NCBI RefSeq assembly: GCF_029983815.1
Contig: NZ_JASBYU010000009.1
Span: 4,572 to 68,571, forward strand
Reading direction: 5' to 3'
DNA: 64,000 bases
Source of the DNA: Lagierella sp.
Lineage (GTDB): Bacteria > Bacillota > Clostridia > Tissierellales > Peptoniphilaceae
Part shown: positions 1 to 8,175 of the stretch, one piece after another
Position numbering within the stretch: the first letter of the stretch is position 1
Layout: each line of letters opens with the position of its first letter
Translations under genes and position numbers: made by a program
The notes under the pieces: model-generated
Told to the model about the DNA's origin: nothing
The model's input: only the letters and a program-made list of their open reading frames with translations
Database searches by the model: none

Positions 1-640
1 TACCCTTACTCAAGTGAATAACACGTTTCTTTAGCTTATCCACCACTGATTTTTCATGGGTGATCATAATAACGGTAGTTCCCTTTTTATTTATTTCCTC
101 AAGAGCTTCTACTATTTCCCATGAAGTAATGGGATCAAGATTTCCAGTAGGCTCATCTGCAATTAGCAATTTAGGATCCACAATCAAGGCTCTTGCTATT
201 GAAACCCTCTGTTGCTCTCCACCTGATAACTCATTCGGAAAGGCTCTTTCCCTTCCTTCTAAATTAACAATTTGTAGAAGTTCCGGTATTCTCTGTTTGA
301 TACTCTTTCTGGAAAATCCCAAAATCTCCATTGCATATTGTAAATTTCCATAGACCGTCTTGTTTTCCAAAAGTCTAAAATCTTGGAAGACTACACCTAC
401 TTCTTTCCTTAACATAGGAATTCGTCTAGCTCTTAATTTGGTAACATCTTCTCCAAACATGAAGATGTATCCCTTTGTTGGATTTTCTTCCTTTAACATA
501 AGTTTTAACAAAGTAGACTTTCCTGCTCCACTTTCACCTATGATAAAGACAAACTCTCCTTGCTCTATTTCTAAATCAATATGATCCAGTGCGACAATAT
601 TGTTTTTATAAACTTTGCTAACATTTTTAAATTTTATCAA
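1..640 (-). CDS. ftsE: Cell-division ABC transporter ATPase FtsE (3' end cut by window edge)
   Basis: ATPase of the FtsEX complex, which couples cytoplasmic ATP hydrolysis to activation of peptidoglycan hydrolases outside the membrane. The 213 visible residues begin MIKFKNVSKVYKNNIVALDH and contain Walker A GESGAGKST (about 35-43), the signature LSGGEQQR and the Walker B stretch LLIADEPTGNLD. The family is about 225-230 residues, so only the last 15 or so are missing; ftsX should lie just left of the window. The start is a TTG at 640 preceded by GAGGTGATG. FtsE is favoured over LolD/MacB-type ATPases because of the phrases GVVFQDFRLLENKTVYGN and EEINKKGTTVIMITHE. Confidence 0.9.
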   Translation of the reverse strand, partial: MIKFKNVSKVYKNNIVALDHIDLEIEQGEFVFIIGESGAGKSTLLKLMLKEENPTKGYIFMFGEDVTKLRARRIPMLRKEVGVVFQDFRLLENKTVYGNLQYAMEILGFSRKSIKQRIPELLQIVNLEGRERAFPNELSGGEQQRVSIARALIVDPKLLIADEPTGNLDPITSWEIVEALEEINKKGTTVIMITHEKSVVDKLKKRVIHLSKG

Positions 641-762
641 AGCATCACCTCTTATCTCACTTCAATAATTATATCACAGGATTTACAATTAGTTACAAAA
701 CGGTTACAAAAAACGCCAATTTTTTTACTTTTTCTTCCTAATTCTTACATTTTTTTAATATT

Positions 763-792
763 TTGTTAAATAATTGGTTTTTTAGGTATAAT
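763..792 (+). promoter_or_regulatory. Sigma-A type promoter for fthC
   Basis: TTGTTA (763-768) and TATAAT (787-792) are separated by 18 bases and lie just upstream of the fthC ribosome site AGAGGTGG (799-806). Confidence 0.6.
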
Positions 793-810
793 AAGCTTAG
801 AGGTGGTAGT

Positions 811-1377
811 ATGGATAAGAAAACCATAAGAAAGAAAATCATCTCAAAGCGAGATGAATTGCCTTTTGATAAAAAAGAAAAAATGGATGAACAGATAGTC
901 AAAAGGTTTAAAGATCTTAAATTTATTGAAGAGCATGAAAATATTTTTTCCTATGTGAGTTTTGGTTCTGAAATAAATGTAGGTGACATCCTTTCAGAAA
1001 TTCTGAAACAAAAGAAAAATCTTTATGTTCCCTATATAGATAAGGAAGATAAAAAGATGTATCTTTGTAAGATCGAAGATCTAAGTAAAGATTTAGAAAG
1101 AGGATACTATGGAATTCGAGAGCCAAAAAAAAATTTACGAATTCCTATAAATAATGATATTATAGACTTGGTCATTTCGCCAGGTGTAGCTTTTACAAAG
1201 GAAAAGTATCGTATTGGATATGGCGGAGGGTATTACGACCGTTTTTTTGCGTCGCTAAACTCCAGTCCATTGGTGGTGGCTTTGGCTTATGATTTCCAAG
1301 TATTGCCAGAACTTCCAATAGATTCATACGATATACCTGTTGATATGATTATAACAGAAAAGCAGATTATTCGATAA
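811..1377 (+). CDS. 5-formyltetrahydrofolate cyclo-ligase
   Basis: Converts 5-formyl-THF to 5,10-methenyl-THF with ATP, returning a dead-end folate to the C1 pool; cytosolic. The protein is 188 residues, normal for the family. It carries the C-terminal ATP/folate motif GYGGGYYDRFF, preceded by VISPGVAFTKEKYRI, which is diagnostic of MTHFS (5-FCL). An upstream in-frame ATG exists at 763, but it overlaps the promoter; the ATG at 811 has the good AGAGGTGG ribosome site and starts MDKKTIRKKI as in homologues. It is 11 bases ahead of the CofE-like gene and probably co-transcribed with it. Confidence 0.9.
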   Translation: MDKKTIRKKIISKRDELPFDKKEKMDEQIVKRFKDLKFIEEHENIFSYVSFGSEINVGDILSEILKQKKNLYVPYIDKEDKKMYLCKIEDLSKDLERGYYGIREPKKNLRIPINNDIIDLVISPGVAFTKEKYRIGYGGGYYDRFFASLNSSPLVVALAYDFQVLPELPIDSYDIPVDMIITEKQIIR

Positions 1378-1388
1378 TAGGAGGAAAT

Positions 1389-2573
1389 ATGAGAAATTTA
1401 GGTGTTGTAGCAAGAGGGTTAAGAACTCCAATCATAAAAAAGGGAGACAATCTACTGGAAATTATGGTGGATACTTTGGATAGGGTTCATAGAGAAGATA
1501 ATATCGAGTTTCGAGATATGGATGTCATTGCAATAACAGAATCCATACTAGCACGCGCTCAAGGAAATTATGCAACCATCGACCAAATTAAAAGTGATTT
1601 CAACAGAAAATTCAAGGAAGAAATTGGTGTGGTATTCCCTATTACAAGTAGAAATAGATTTTCTATAATCATGAAGGCTATAGCAGAGACCGATAAAAAA
1701 ATTAAAATCTTTTTTAATTTTCCTTCTGACGAAGTAGGTAATGCTCTTTTTGATAAGTCCTTGTTAATTGGTAAGGATATAAATATTTATAACGATATAC
1801 TAAATGAAGAGGAATTTAGAAATTTAGTCGGAGAAAAAAATTATCATATTTTCACCGGAATAGATTATGTCGACCTTTATAAGGGATTTAGAGAAAATAA
1901 AGATATTGAAGTTTACTTTACAAATAATCCCGAACAGATTGCAAAGTTGTCTAAAGAAATTCTAATCTGTAATATCCACGATAGACTTTACTATAAGAAT
2001 ATATTCAGAGAATTAGGATTAGAAACTGTGCTAAGTCTTGACGATATGTTAAATGAATCCGTTGATGGAAGTGGATATAACGAACTTTATGGACTTTACG
2101 GTTCCAATTTGTCAAGTGAGGACTCAATTAAATTATTCCCTAGAGATTCTCAAGAATTCGTTGAAAAATTACAAGATGAATTGATAAAGAAATATAATGT
2201 AAACTTTCAGGTAATGATCTATGGAGATGGAGCTTTTAAAGACCCCGTTGGAAAGATTTGGGAATTAGCGGATCCAGTCGTATCACCAGGCTTTACAAAG
2301 GACCTACAGGGAACACCAAATGAATTGAAGATCAAATACATTGCAGATACGGATTTGAAAGATTTAAACGCCGATGAAGCCCTTGTAACATTAAAGGACA
2401 AAATCTCTAAGAAAGATAAAAATCTAGTTGGACAGAACGCTTCACTAGGTACCACTCCTAGACAGATCACAGATCTTTTAGGGTCATTATCGGACTTAGT
2501 AAGTGGATCAGGAGATAAAGGTACACCTGCTGTTCTTATACAAGGTTATTTTGATAACTTAGCTTCAAATTAA
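1389..2573 (+). CDS. CofE-like (coenzyme F420-0:L-glutamate ligase family) amide ligase
   Basis: The 394-residue protein looks like the long Firmicute version of the CofE family: an N-terminal GVVARGLRTPIIKKGDNLLEI segment, then DVIAITESILARAQGN, and a C-terminal segment with DPVVSPGFT and NASLGTTPRQITDLLGSLSDLVSG. True CofE adds glutamates to F420, a cofactor of methanogens and actinobacteria. No F420 gene is visible here and anaerobic Firmicutes are not known to make it, so the real substrate is unknown. Because it follows fthC by 11 bases, a folate-like or other carboxylate acceptor could be considered, but that is inference. The ribosome site is TAGGAGG at 1378-1384. Confidence 0.75.
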   Translation: MRNLGVVARGLRTPIIKKGDNLLEIMVDTLDRVHREDNIEFRDMDVIAITESILARAQGNYATIDQIKSDFNRKFKEEIGVVFPITSRNRFSIIMKAIAETDKKIKIFFNFPSDEVGNALFDKSLLIGKDINIYNDILNEEEFRNLVGEKNYHIFTGIDYVDLYKGFRENKDIEVYFTNNPEQIAKLSKEILICNIHDRLYYKNIFRELGLETVLSLDDMLNESVDGSGYNELYGLYGSNLSSEDSIKLFPRDSQEFVEKLQDELIKKYNVNFQVMIYGDGAFKDPVGKIWELADPVVSPGFTKDLQGTPNELKIKYIADTDLKDLNADEALVTLKDKISKKDKNLVGQNASLGTTPRQITDLLGSLSDLVSGSGDKGTPAVLIQGYFDNLASN

Positions 2574-2594
2574 TTAATAGTAAAAACAATTCTT

Positions 2595-2622
2595 AGGCCT
2601 CGATTTGAGGCCTGTTTTTTTA
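2595..2622 (+). terminator. Rho-independent terminator after the CofE-like gene
   Basis: AGGCCTC (2595-2601) pairs with GAGGCCT (2607-2613) across a five-base loop, followed by G and a run of T. Confidence 0.9.
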
Positions 2623-2662
2623 ACCTAAAAATAAGTATAAGCTTATACAAAAAATTCCCACT

Positions 2663-3460
2663 CTAATTTTTGTCCCCTTTTACCATAAGTATAGCTATTA
2701 AAGTGACCACTCCAATTATCACAATACTACCTCCAGGTTTTAAGCTTAGATAAAAAGATGATAAAAGTCCTAAAATCACATATAGTACTCCAAGCATAAC
2801 TGAGTTGATTACAGTTTTTCTAAAGGATGCTGAAATTTTAATAGCTCCTGCAACCGGGAGTACCATTAAAGATGATATGGTCAACACTCCTACAATTCTA
2901 GATCCCATACCTACAGAAAGCGCCGTCAAAAGAGTAATCATAAAGTCCAACCGCCTTACAGGCAACCCAGTTAAAGACGCTACCTTCTCGTCAAAGATTA
3001 TATAGACTATACCAGTATAGTATCTAATGTAAAAGAAAATAACAAAAGAGGTAATAAGCGCTATTATAAGAAGTTCAAGATTACTAATAGCTGCAATAGA
3101 ACCAAAAAGAAAGGAGTTTAAACTCTTAGAACCAGGAATAAAATCGGATGCTACAGCAGCCAATCCAACTCCTAGGCTCATTACAATCGCAATGGCCATA
3201 TCGGCATTTTTCGGAAACTTTTTTCTTAAAAAGTCTATGAATAAAGACGCGATCAGACAAGATATTATCGAGCCTATTACAGGGTTAATACCTATAATAA
3301 GACCAAAGGCAACTCCTGCCAGTGAGCTATGGGAAAGGGCATCTCCCAAATTAGAGGATTTCCTACATACCATAATCGTTCCTATTAGAGGTATCGATAG
3401 TGCAATAAGTAGTCCAGCTAAAAAAGATTTTAAAATAAAATCATAATCAAATATACTCAT
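2663..3460 (-). CDS. znuB: Zinc/manganese ABC transporter permease (ZnuB/AdcB type)
   Basis: Membrane component of an ABC-3 family importer. The 265 residues form about eight hydrophobic helices, with the family-typical phrases MVCRKSSNLGDALSHSSLAGVAFG near residue 30 and SLMVLPVAGAIKISASF near residue 195. It is the last gene of znuA-znuC-znuB and its ATG overlaps the znuC stop by four bases (translational coupling). Zinc rather than manganese is inferred from the histidine-rich partner ZnuA. Confidence 0.88.
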   Translation of the reverse strand: MSIFDYDFILKSFLAGLLIALSIPLIGTIMVCRKSSNLGDALSHSSLAGVAFGLIIGINPVIGSIISCLIASLFIDFLRKKFPKNADMAIAIVMSLGVGLAAVASDFIPGSKSLNSFLFGSIAAISNLELLIIALITSFVIFFYIRYYTGIVYIIFDEKVASLTGLPVRRLDFMITLLTALSVGMGSRIVGVLTISSLMVLPVAGAIKISASFRKTVINSVMLGVLYVILGLLSSFYLSLKPGGSIVIIGVVTLIAILMVKGDKN

Positions 3461-4113
3461 AGCACATCCACCACCCTTTGATCTTTAACTCTCAAAACCC
3501 TTGAAAAATAAGGCTTACAAAACTCCATCTCATGAGTTACCACTAAAATTGTAATCCCGTGAAATTTATTTAAATGCTCTAAAATTCCAAATAATATTTT
3601 CTTACTGTCGCTATCTATCCCAGCCGTTGGCTCATCAAAAATCAAAACCTGCGGGTTGTCAACTAATTCCTTTGCAATAAGAATTCGTTGTTTTTCACCA
3701 CCGGACATATTATTGAAATCATAGTCCTTTTTTTCACACATCTTTACCATAGATAGTGCATTGTTCACCTTGGAATTGATTTTCTTTGATGGAATTTTAA
3801 AAAATCCCATCTCATCATATAGATTTAAAGAGATAATCTCCTCGGGAGTAATGGAAAAAGACATATTCTTTTCAGCAAGCCTTTGTTCCAGATAACCAAT
3901 AGATACATTTTTGTCGGAGTTTTCCCCCAATATTACCTGTCCGCTATCCGGTTTTAACTGTCCTAGAATAAGCTTTAAAAGAGTGGTCTTACCTTCACCA
4001 TTATCTCCAGTTATCCCTACAAATTCTCCACTTTTTATTTTTAGATTTACATTTTTTAAAAGATCTTTCTTATAGCCGAAAGAAAGATCTTTTAGTTCCA
4101 CAATATTTTCCAT
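3457..4113 (-). CDS. znuC: Zinc ABC transporter ATPase (ZnuC/AdcC type)
   Basis: Drives zinc import through ZnuB. The 218 residues contain Walker A GDNGEGKTT, the signature MSGGEKQR, Walker B VLIFDEPTAGID and the H-loop VVTHEME. The Walker A motif has GEGKTT instead of the commoner GAGKST, which is still functional in this family. The ATG sits in the TAATG overlap with the znuA stop, so the two are coupled. Unlike many ZnuC proteins it has no long C-terminal extension. Confidence 0.88.
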   Translation of the reverse strand: MENIVELKDLSFGYKKDLLKNVNLKIKSGEFVGITGDNGEGKTTLLKLILGQLKPDSGQVILGENSDKNVSIGYLEQRLAEKNMSFSITPEEIISLNLYDEMGFFKIPSKKINSKVNNALSMVKMCEKKDYDFNNMSGGEKQRILIAKELVDNPQVLIFDEPTAGIDSDSKKILFGILEHLNKFHGITILVVTHEMEFCKPYFSRVLRVKDQRVVDVL

Positions 4114-5102
4114 TATTTAAATGACTCCATGATATTATTGAAGTTCTCCTCCATCAAAGTTAAATAGTTGTCGCCATTCTTTTCTTGTTCATCTGTAATA
4201 AATTCTAAAGTATGGATTGGCTTTGCCTCTCCTCCAATTTCCTTAGCAATCGTCTTAGGTACCTTTCCAGAGTCCTCTCCTTCATAGAATACCGTCTTAA
4301 TTCCTTCCTTCTTAGCCAAATCCACAATATTTGCAATCGTCTTTAAATCCGGCTCAGAATCTGATGTTATATTTTCTATAGGCACTTGAACCAGATTATA
4401 GTCTTTAGCCATATAACCAAAGGCTTCATGAGGCACTATAATATGTTTACCCTTATTTTCCTTAAAACCATCAGTGTATTTTTTATCCAATTCCTCGAGA
4501 GATTTCTTTAATGAATTATAGTTTTCTTCATAAAAACCCCTATTCTCTGGATCTATCTTTGAAACCTCTTCAAAAATATTTTTAGCAATTACCTCATAAT
4601 TTCTAATAGAAAGCCATATATGTGGATCGTATTCACCATGATTATGGTGGTGATGTCCTTCATGATTTTCTTCCTCATGGTTTTCTTCCTCATGGTCATG
4701 GTCATGTTCATCATGGTCATGATCATGGTCCTCTTCTTGTGGTTTGATAAGTTCTATATCCTTAGAAACTTCAACAATCTTTTTTTCATCCACAACTTTC
4801 TTTGCATCATCTAGCCAATCTTCAAGTTCAAGACCATTGATTAATACTAGATCTGATTCCTTAATCTTTGTTATATCTTTAAGAGAAGGCTCCCAGTCGT
4901 GAACTTCTACCCCAGCGGGAATAACAGATTTTACATCCATCTTATCCTTAACAATTTCCTTAGTAGCAAATTCAATAGGATAAAAGGAAGTATAGACAAC
5001 TTTTTTTCCCTCTTTGTTTTCGGTACTTTGGTTATTTCCAGCCTTATTTGCACAGGAAGTTATCAACAACATAACTAATAATAACGAAATAAATTTTTTC
5101 AT
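4113..5102 (-). CDS. znuA: Zinc-binding lipoprotein of ABC transporter (ZnuA/AdcA type)
   Basis: Extracellular metal-capturing component (cluster A-1 binding protein). The signal peptide ends in a lipobox (LITSC, Cys17), so it is lipid-anchored. Residues about 125-165 form a loop extremely rich in His, Asp and Glu, directly before the metal ligand segment YDPHIWLS; further ligands are expected in VHDWEPS, IIVPHEAFGYM and the YEGEDSG region. The charged loop marks zinc-type rather than manganese-type proteins. It lies 11 bases below murI, so the metal genes may be partly co-transcribed with the ispE-murI unit. No clear Zur box was found. Confidence 0.9.
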   Translation of the reverse strand: MKKFISLLLVMLLITSCANKAGNNQSTENKEGKKVVYTSFYPIEFATKEIVKDKMDVKSVIPAGVEVHDWEPSLKDITKIKESDLVLINGLELEDWLDDAKKVVDEKKIVEVSKDIELIKPQEEDHDHDHDEHDHDHEEENHEEENHEGHHHHNHGEYDPHIWLSIRNYEVIAKNIFEEVSKIDPENRGFYEENYNSLKKSLEELDKKYTDGFKENKGKHIIVPHEAFGYMAKDYNLVQVPIENITSDSEPDLKTIANIVDLAKKEGIKTVFYEGEDSGKVPKTIAKEIGGEAKPIHTLEFITDEQEKNGDNYLTLMEENFNNIMESFK

Positions 5103-5113
5103 TCTTTTCCCTC

Positions 5114-5908
5114 CTAAAAATTAAAGTTATGTACTCTTAGGACGTTTAGACTTAGGTAATCCTTAGCAAATTTTTCAAAATCACCCCTATTTCCTGAAGT
5201 GTAAATTTCTAAAGATCCTTCTTTTCTATCGAGTTCCTCTGGAAACGACTCCAACACTTTTTTTGCCTGTTCATAGGACGGGTTGACAATTTCCTTGTCC
5301 TTACCAAAAACTTCCCTTATTTCATCCAGGATGTAGGGATAGTGGGTGCACCCTAAAATAATGGTATCATAATCAAATCCAATTGCTTTTGATCTGTATT
5401 CCCTTAAAGCCTCTAATATTAAAACATTCTTTTCTTCTGGTTTCAAATCCGATTCAATAATCGGTACTAATTTAGGGCATGCAACTCCTCTAACTTCAAC
5501 ACTTGGGTCTATATCGCCGATACGATGCTCGTATAATTTTCCCTCGACGGTACTTTTTGTTGCTAAAACCAAAACCTTTTTATTCTCGGTCTTTTCAATT
5601 GCTCCCTTGGCCCCAGACTCACCAATACCTATTATAGGTAGAACGGAAACTTCCCTTAATTCCTCTAGCGCCCTTGTAGATACCGTATTACAGGCAATGA
5701 CAATAGCCTTTGTATCAAGGCCTTCTAAAAAAGAAACTGCCTTTTTAGACAATTCCACAATTTTTTCTTTACTCTTATCTCCATAGGGAACCCTTTTATT
5801 ATCTCCGAAATATATATAGTGGCCCTTCGGTGCAATTTTAAGAAGTTCCCGCAAAACCGTCAAACCACCATACCCTGAGTCAAATATTCCTATGGATCTA
5901 TCCTTCAT
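5114..5908 (-). CDS. murI: Glutamate racemase
   Basis: Interconverts L- and D-glutamate, supplying D-Glu for peptidoglycan. The protein starts MKDRSIGIFDSGYGGLTVL and has both catalytic cysteines: Cys73 in IACNT and Cys187 in GCTHYPY. The ATG at 5908 is chosen because AGGAGA lies immediately before it; a longer reading from 5941 would add 11 unsupported residues. The start overlaps the end of ispE by 11 bases, indicating an operon of ispE then murI. Length, 264 residues, is standard. Confidence 0.95.
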   Translation of the reverse strand: MKDRSIGIFDSGYGGLTVLRELLKIAPKGHYIYFGDNKRVPYGDKSKEKIVELSKKAVSFLEGLDTKAIVIACNTVSTRALEELREVSVLPIIGIGESGAKGAIEKTENKKVLVLATKSTVEGKLYEHRIGDIDPSVEVRGVACPKLVPIIESDLKPEEKNVLILEALREYRSKAIGFDYDTIILGCTHYPYILDEIREVFGKDKEIVNPSYEQAKKVLESFPEELDRKEGSLEIYTSGNRGDFEKFAKDYLSLNVLRVHNFNF

Positions 5909-6746
5909 TACTTCTCCTAATAGTTCTCGTGTTATAAACATACTTATACCTATCTTTTAATATTTCAAATGCCTTTTTCGACATTTTCTCATCATCAAAA
6001 ATTCCAAACACAGTCGCTCCCGAACCAGACATAAGTGCAACCTTACTATTTAAACTATACAGCTTTTCGATAATCTTTTTAATTTCTGGGCATACCGTGG
6101 AAGAGACCTCTGTCATGGAATTAAAAAACAAGTCCTTGTCAATTTCCCCACTCTCAAGGGATTCCAATAGGATATCCATTTTTCTATTTTTTGCAAAAGC
6201 CACCTTAGAATATACAAATGGAGTAGAAATCCTGCAACCACTGTTAACTATCACTATAGGTAAACCCTGTAGAGAAGTCATCTTCTCAAAGTCAAAACCT
6301 CTGCCCCTAGCTCTTAGGGTGTCCTCTTCAAAGAAAAACGGTATATCTGAACCAATTTCCCCACCTAATCGTTGTAGCTGTTCCTTAGATAATCCTAGTT
6401 TCCAAAGCCTGTTAAGTCCCTCCATCATCGATGCACAGTTGGAACTTCCTCCTCCCATACCCGCAGCTATAGGCAAGTTCTTCTTGACCTTGACCGCTAT
6501 ACCTGGATTACCACTATAAAGACCCTTTAGTTTTTCCCAAGCTTTATAGATTAAATTATCTTCCCCCTTTGGAAAATCCACCAGATCACATTGGATTTCC
6601 AATTCCTTTCCAAAGGTTTTTTCTATATCCAATTCATCATATATATCAACAAATTGCATAATAGTATCTATATTATGATATCCATCTTCCCTTTTGTTTA
6701 AAACTTCCAAAGAGAGATTAATCTTTCCATATGATTTAAATTTCAT
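5898..6746 (-). CDS. ispE: 4-diphosphocytidyl-2-C-methyl-D-erythritol kinase
   Basis: ATP-dependent GHMP kinase of the non-mevalonate (MEP) isoprenoid pathway. The 282 residues begin MKFKSYGKINLSLEVLNKREDGYHNI, the classical IspE start. They carry the phosphate-binding loop LPIAAGMGGGSSNCASMM and the late motif ALMSGSGATVFGIF. The next gene upstream is veg, the same order found near ispE in Bacillus. It implies that this organism uses the MEP pathway. Confidence 0.95.
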   Translation of the reverse strand: MKFKSYGKINLSLEVLNKREDGYHNIDTIMQFVDIYDELDIEKTFGKELEIQCDLVDFPKGEDNLIYKAWEKLKGLYSGNPGIAVKVKKNLPIAAGMGGGSSNCASMMEGLNRLWKLGLSKEQLQRLGGEIGSDIPFFFEEDTLRARGRGFDFEKMTSLQGLPIVIVNSGCRISTPFVYSKVAFAKNRKMDILLESLESGEIDKDLFFNSMTEVSSTVCPEIKKIIEKLYSLNSKVALMSGSGATVFGIFDDEKMSKKAFEILKDRYKYVYNTRTIRRSNEG

Positions 6747-6777
6747 TATATTTCTCCATTATTGCAAATCCGGTAAA

Positions 6778-6802
6778 AAAAAACGACTTAAAGTCGTTTT
6801 TT
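6778..6802 (-). terminator. Palindromic terminator between veg and ispE
   Basis: A ten-base stem (AAAAAACGAC with GTCGTTTTTT) and a TTAAA loop. T runs occur on both strands; it most likely ends the veg transcript, with possible read-through into ispE. Confidence 0.75.
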
Positions 6803-6810
6803 AATATATC

Positions 6811-7050
6811 TTAACATAATTGCAACTTAACAGTTGATGTGAGCAAATCTGAATAAGTAAATGAAATTGTCCTCTCTTGCTCAAAATCGTTAGTTATTTT
6901 GATTGTGAATAAACTAGGAAACACATTTTCTATAACCCCTGTCTTGGTTATAATCTTGTTCCGTCCCTTATCGGCTTTTACAACTACCCTCTTTCCGATA
7001 TTCTCTTCAACTTGATTCTTCAAGACTTCCAAACTCATATACTTAGACAA
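6811..7050 (-). CDS. veg: Veg family protein
   Basis: Small 79-residue protein matching the Veg/DUF1021 family: VEENIGKRVVVKADKGRNK then GVIENVFPSLFTIKI and SFTYSDLLTSTVKL, which parallels Bacillus Veg. Veg is known to stimulate biofilm-matrix gene expression in B. subtilis, but its molecular activity is not settled. The start is a TTG at 7050 behind AGGAGGG; a later ATG (codon 5) is possible but lacks as good a site. A terminator follows directly. Confidence 0.85.
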   Translation of the reverse strand: MSKYMSLEVLKNQVEENIGKRVVVKADKGRNKIITKTGVIENVFPSLFTIKITNDFEQERTISFTYSDLLTSTVKLQLC

Positions 7051-7177
7051 TATTATCCCTCCTAGGCATAAATCCTATATATTCTAGTCTATTTTAACAT
7101 ATATGATCATTAAAGTCAACTATGCTTTGCCATTGTACGATAATATTTAAAAAAAGTCAACACTTTTTGAATAGCAA

Positions 7178-7191
7178 AAGGCTAAAGCCTT
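7178..7191 (-). terminator. Weak hairpin after the HesB-like gene
   Basis: AAGGCT/AGCCTT with a two-base loop directly after the stop, followed on the minus strand by only four T. Possibly a weak terminator. Confidence 0.35.
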
Positions 7192-7194
7192 AAG

Positions 7195-7470
7195 CTATTT
7201 CAATTCTATTTTTAACCCTCTTGCAAAACCCTCTGCAACATAATCGACTATAGCCTCTTCATAGGTATCCTTTATATCTTCGTAGATTAAAAATTTAATA
7301 CCAGAGTCTTCCATTTCCGCATCTCTATCGGTTTTTTCACTTGGTATCAAAGTAAATATATAATCACAGCAGGTTTTTGCTCCTATTTCAAATCTTAAAT
7401 ATTCTTTACCAGTACTTTCTAATAACCTCTTCAATTCATTAACTGCAGCATCTTTAACTGTAACTTTCAT
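7195..7470 (-). CDS. HesB/IscA-like small protein
   Basis: The 91-residue protein resembles the HesB/IscA (Fe-S biogenesis) fold family: MKVTVKDAAVNELKRLL start, a central Cys-Cys pair at 34-35 (AKTCCDY), and a C-terminal beta-rich end GFARGLKIELK. The canonical three-cysteine pattern is incomplete, since there is no C-terminal CxC, so an A-type carrier role is doubtful. Such degenerate HesB-like proteins in Firmicutes have no settled function. The ribosome site is GAGGAGAG. A sequence repeated at two other sites in the window lies directly upstream (7485-7506). Confidence 0.6.
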   Translation of the reverse strand: MKVTVKDAAVNELKRLLESTGKEYLRFEIGAKTCCDYIFTLIPSEKTDRDAEMEDSGIKFLIYEDIKDTYEEAIVDYVAEGFARGLKIELK

Positions 7471-7484
7471 TTTTTCTCTCCTCT

Positions 7485-7506
7485 TATAATAGATTTAACA
7501 AGTATA
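7485..7506 (-). repeat. Copy 1 of a 22-bp upstream repeat
   Basis: A 22-base string here, core AGATTTAACAAGTA on the plus strand, is identical to 63910-63931. The core also occurs at 60751-60764. All three copies sit upstream of minus-strand start codons. Its function is unknown; it may be an operator or an extended promoter element. Confidence 0.5.
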
Positions 7507-7576
7507 GAACATACTATGTAATTAGCTTTGAATTTCCTTCCCAATTGTACTATTATATAGACAGGAGGTTATTGCC

Positions 7577-7759
7577 ATGATAACTAAAGATATGTTAATC
7601 AACAATATAATAAAATCCTATCCTGACGCAGTAGACATCCTCATAGATAATGGAATGCCATGTATTGGATGTCCTTCCAGTCAAATGGAGTCCCTTGAGG
7701 AAGCCGCACTGGTTCATGGCTTGGATATTGACAAGTTAATAAGGGAATTAAACGCTTAG
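7577..7759 (+). CDS. DUF1858 small redox-disulfide-type protein
   Basis: The 60-residue protein has the DUF1858 pattern: an N-terminal helix MLINNIIKSYPDAVDILIDNG followed by MPCIGC (Cys29 and Cys32) and a helix of ESLEEAALVHGLDI. Members are found fused or next to hybrid-cluster and other anaerobic redox proteins, and are thought to bind or transfer electrons through the two cysteines. The ribosome site AGGAGG is at 7562-7567. It stands alone on the plus strand, opposite to its neighbours. The function is not established. Confidence 0.85.
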   Translation: MITKDMLINNIIKSYPDAVDILIDNGMPCIGCPSSQMESLEEAALVHGLDIDKLIRELNA

Positions 7760-7785
7760 GCGTTCCCTTTACATATAAGATACTA

Positions 7786-7816
7786 AAAGGAGATTTATAT
7801 AAACCTCCTTTTTTTG
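7786..7816 (+). terminator. Terminator after the DUF1858 gene
   Basis: AAAGGAG (7786-7792) pairs with CTCCTTT (7805-7811), followed by further T. A second hairpin, AACGC/GCGTT flanked by AAGGG/CCCTT, overlaps the stop codon (7741-7770), so there may be tandem terminators. Confidence 0.85.
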
Positions 7817-7897
7817 TACTTTACTTTTATCTAATAACCGATATTTAAGATTTAACTGTGATATAAAACTTAAACTCAAATTTTTAAATACTTTGTT

Positions 7898-8131
7898 TTA
7901 TTCTAGCTCCAATAATTTTTTCAACTTAGGTTCATCAAAACCCACTACTTCTTCTTCGCCAACTATGATAACAGGTACCCCCATATGGCCCATTTTCATA
8001 AGCTCCATTCTAGCATCTGTATCAGTTGATATATTTTTTTCAGTAAATTCAATGTCATTACTCTTTAAAAAGTCCTTTGCTGCAACACAATAAGGACAAG
8101 TGTTACTTGAATAAACAACTACGTTTTCCAT
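7898..8131 (-). CDS. Glutaredoxin-like protein (NrdH/YruB type)
   Basis: A 77-residue thioredoxin-fold protein with the redox motif TCPYC (Cys12 and Cys15), the cis-proline segment GVPVIIV and the C-terminal GFDEPKLKKLLE. The length and the GVPV/GFD pattern match the NrdH/glutaredoxin-like YruB group of anaerobes, which usually take electrons from thioredoxin reductase rather than glutathione. It is a single gene with GGAGATAG before its ATG. Confidence 0.88.
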   Translation of the reverse strand: MENVVVYSSNTCPYCVAAKDFLKSNDIEFTEKNISTDTDARMELMKMGHMGVPVIIVGEEEVVGFDEPKLKKLLELE

Positions 8132-8175
8132 ATCTATCTCCTTTCTACTCTTACATAAATATACCCAGAGAATTT

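Noticed and set aside
4620..4814. Open frame rich in Met and Phe on the plus strand
   Set aside because: It is the antisense shadow of the His/Asp/Glu-rich loop of znuA.
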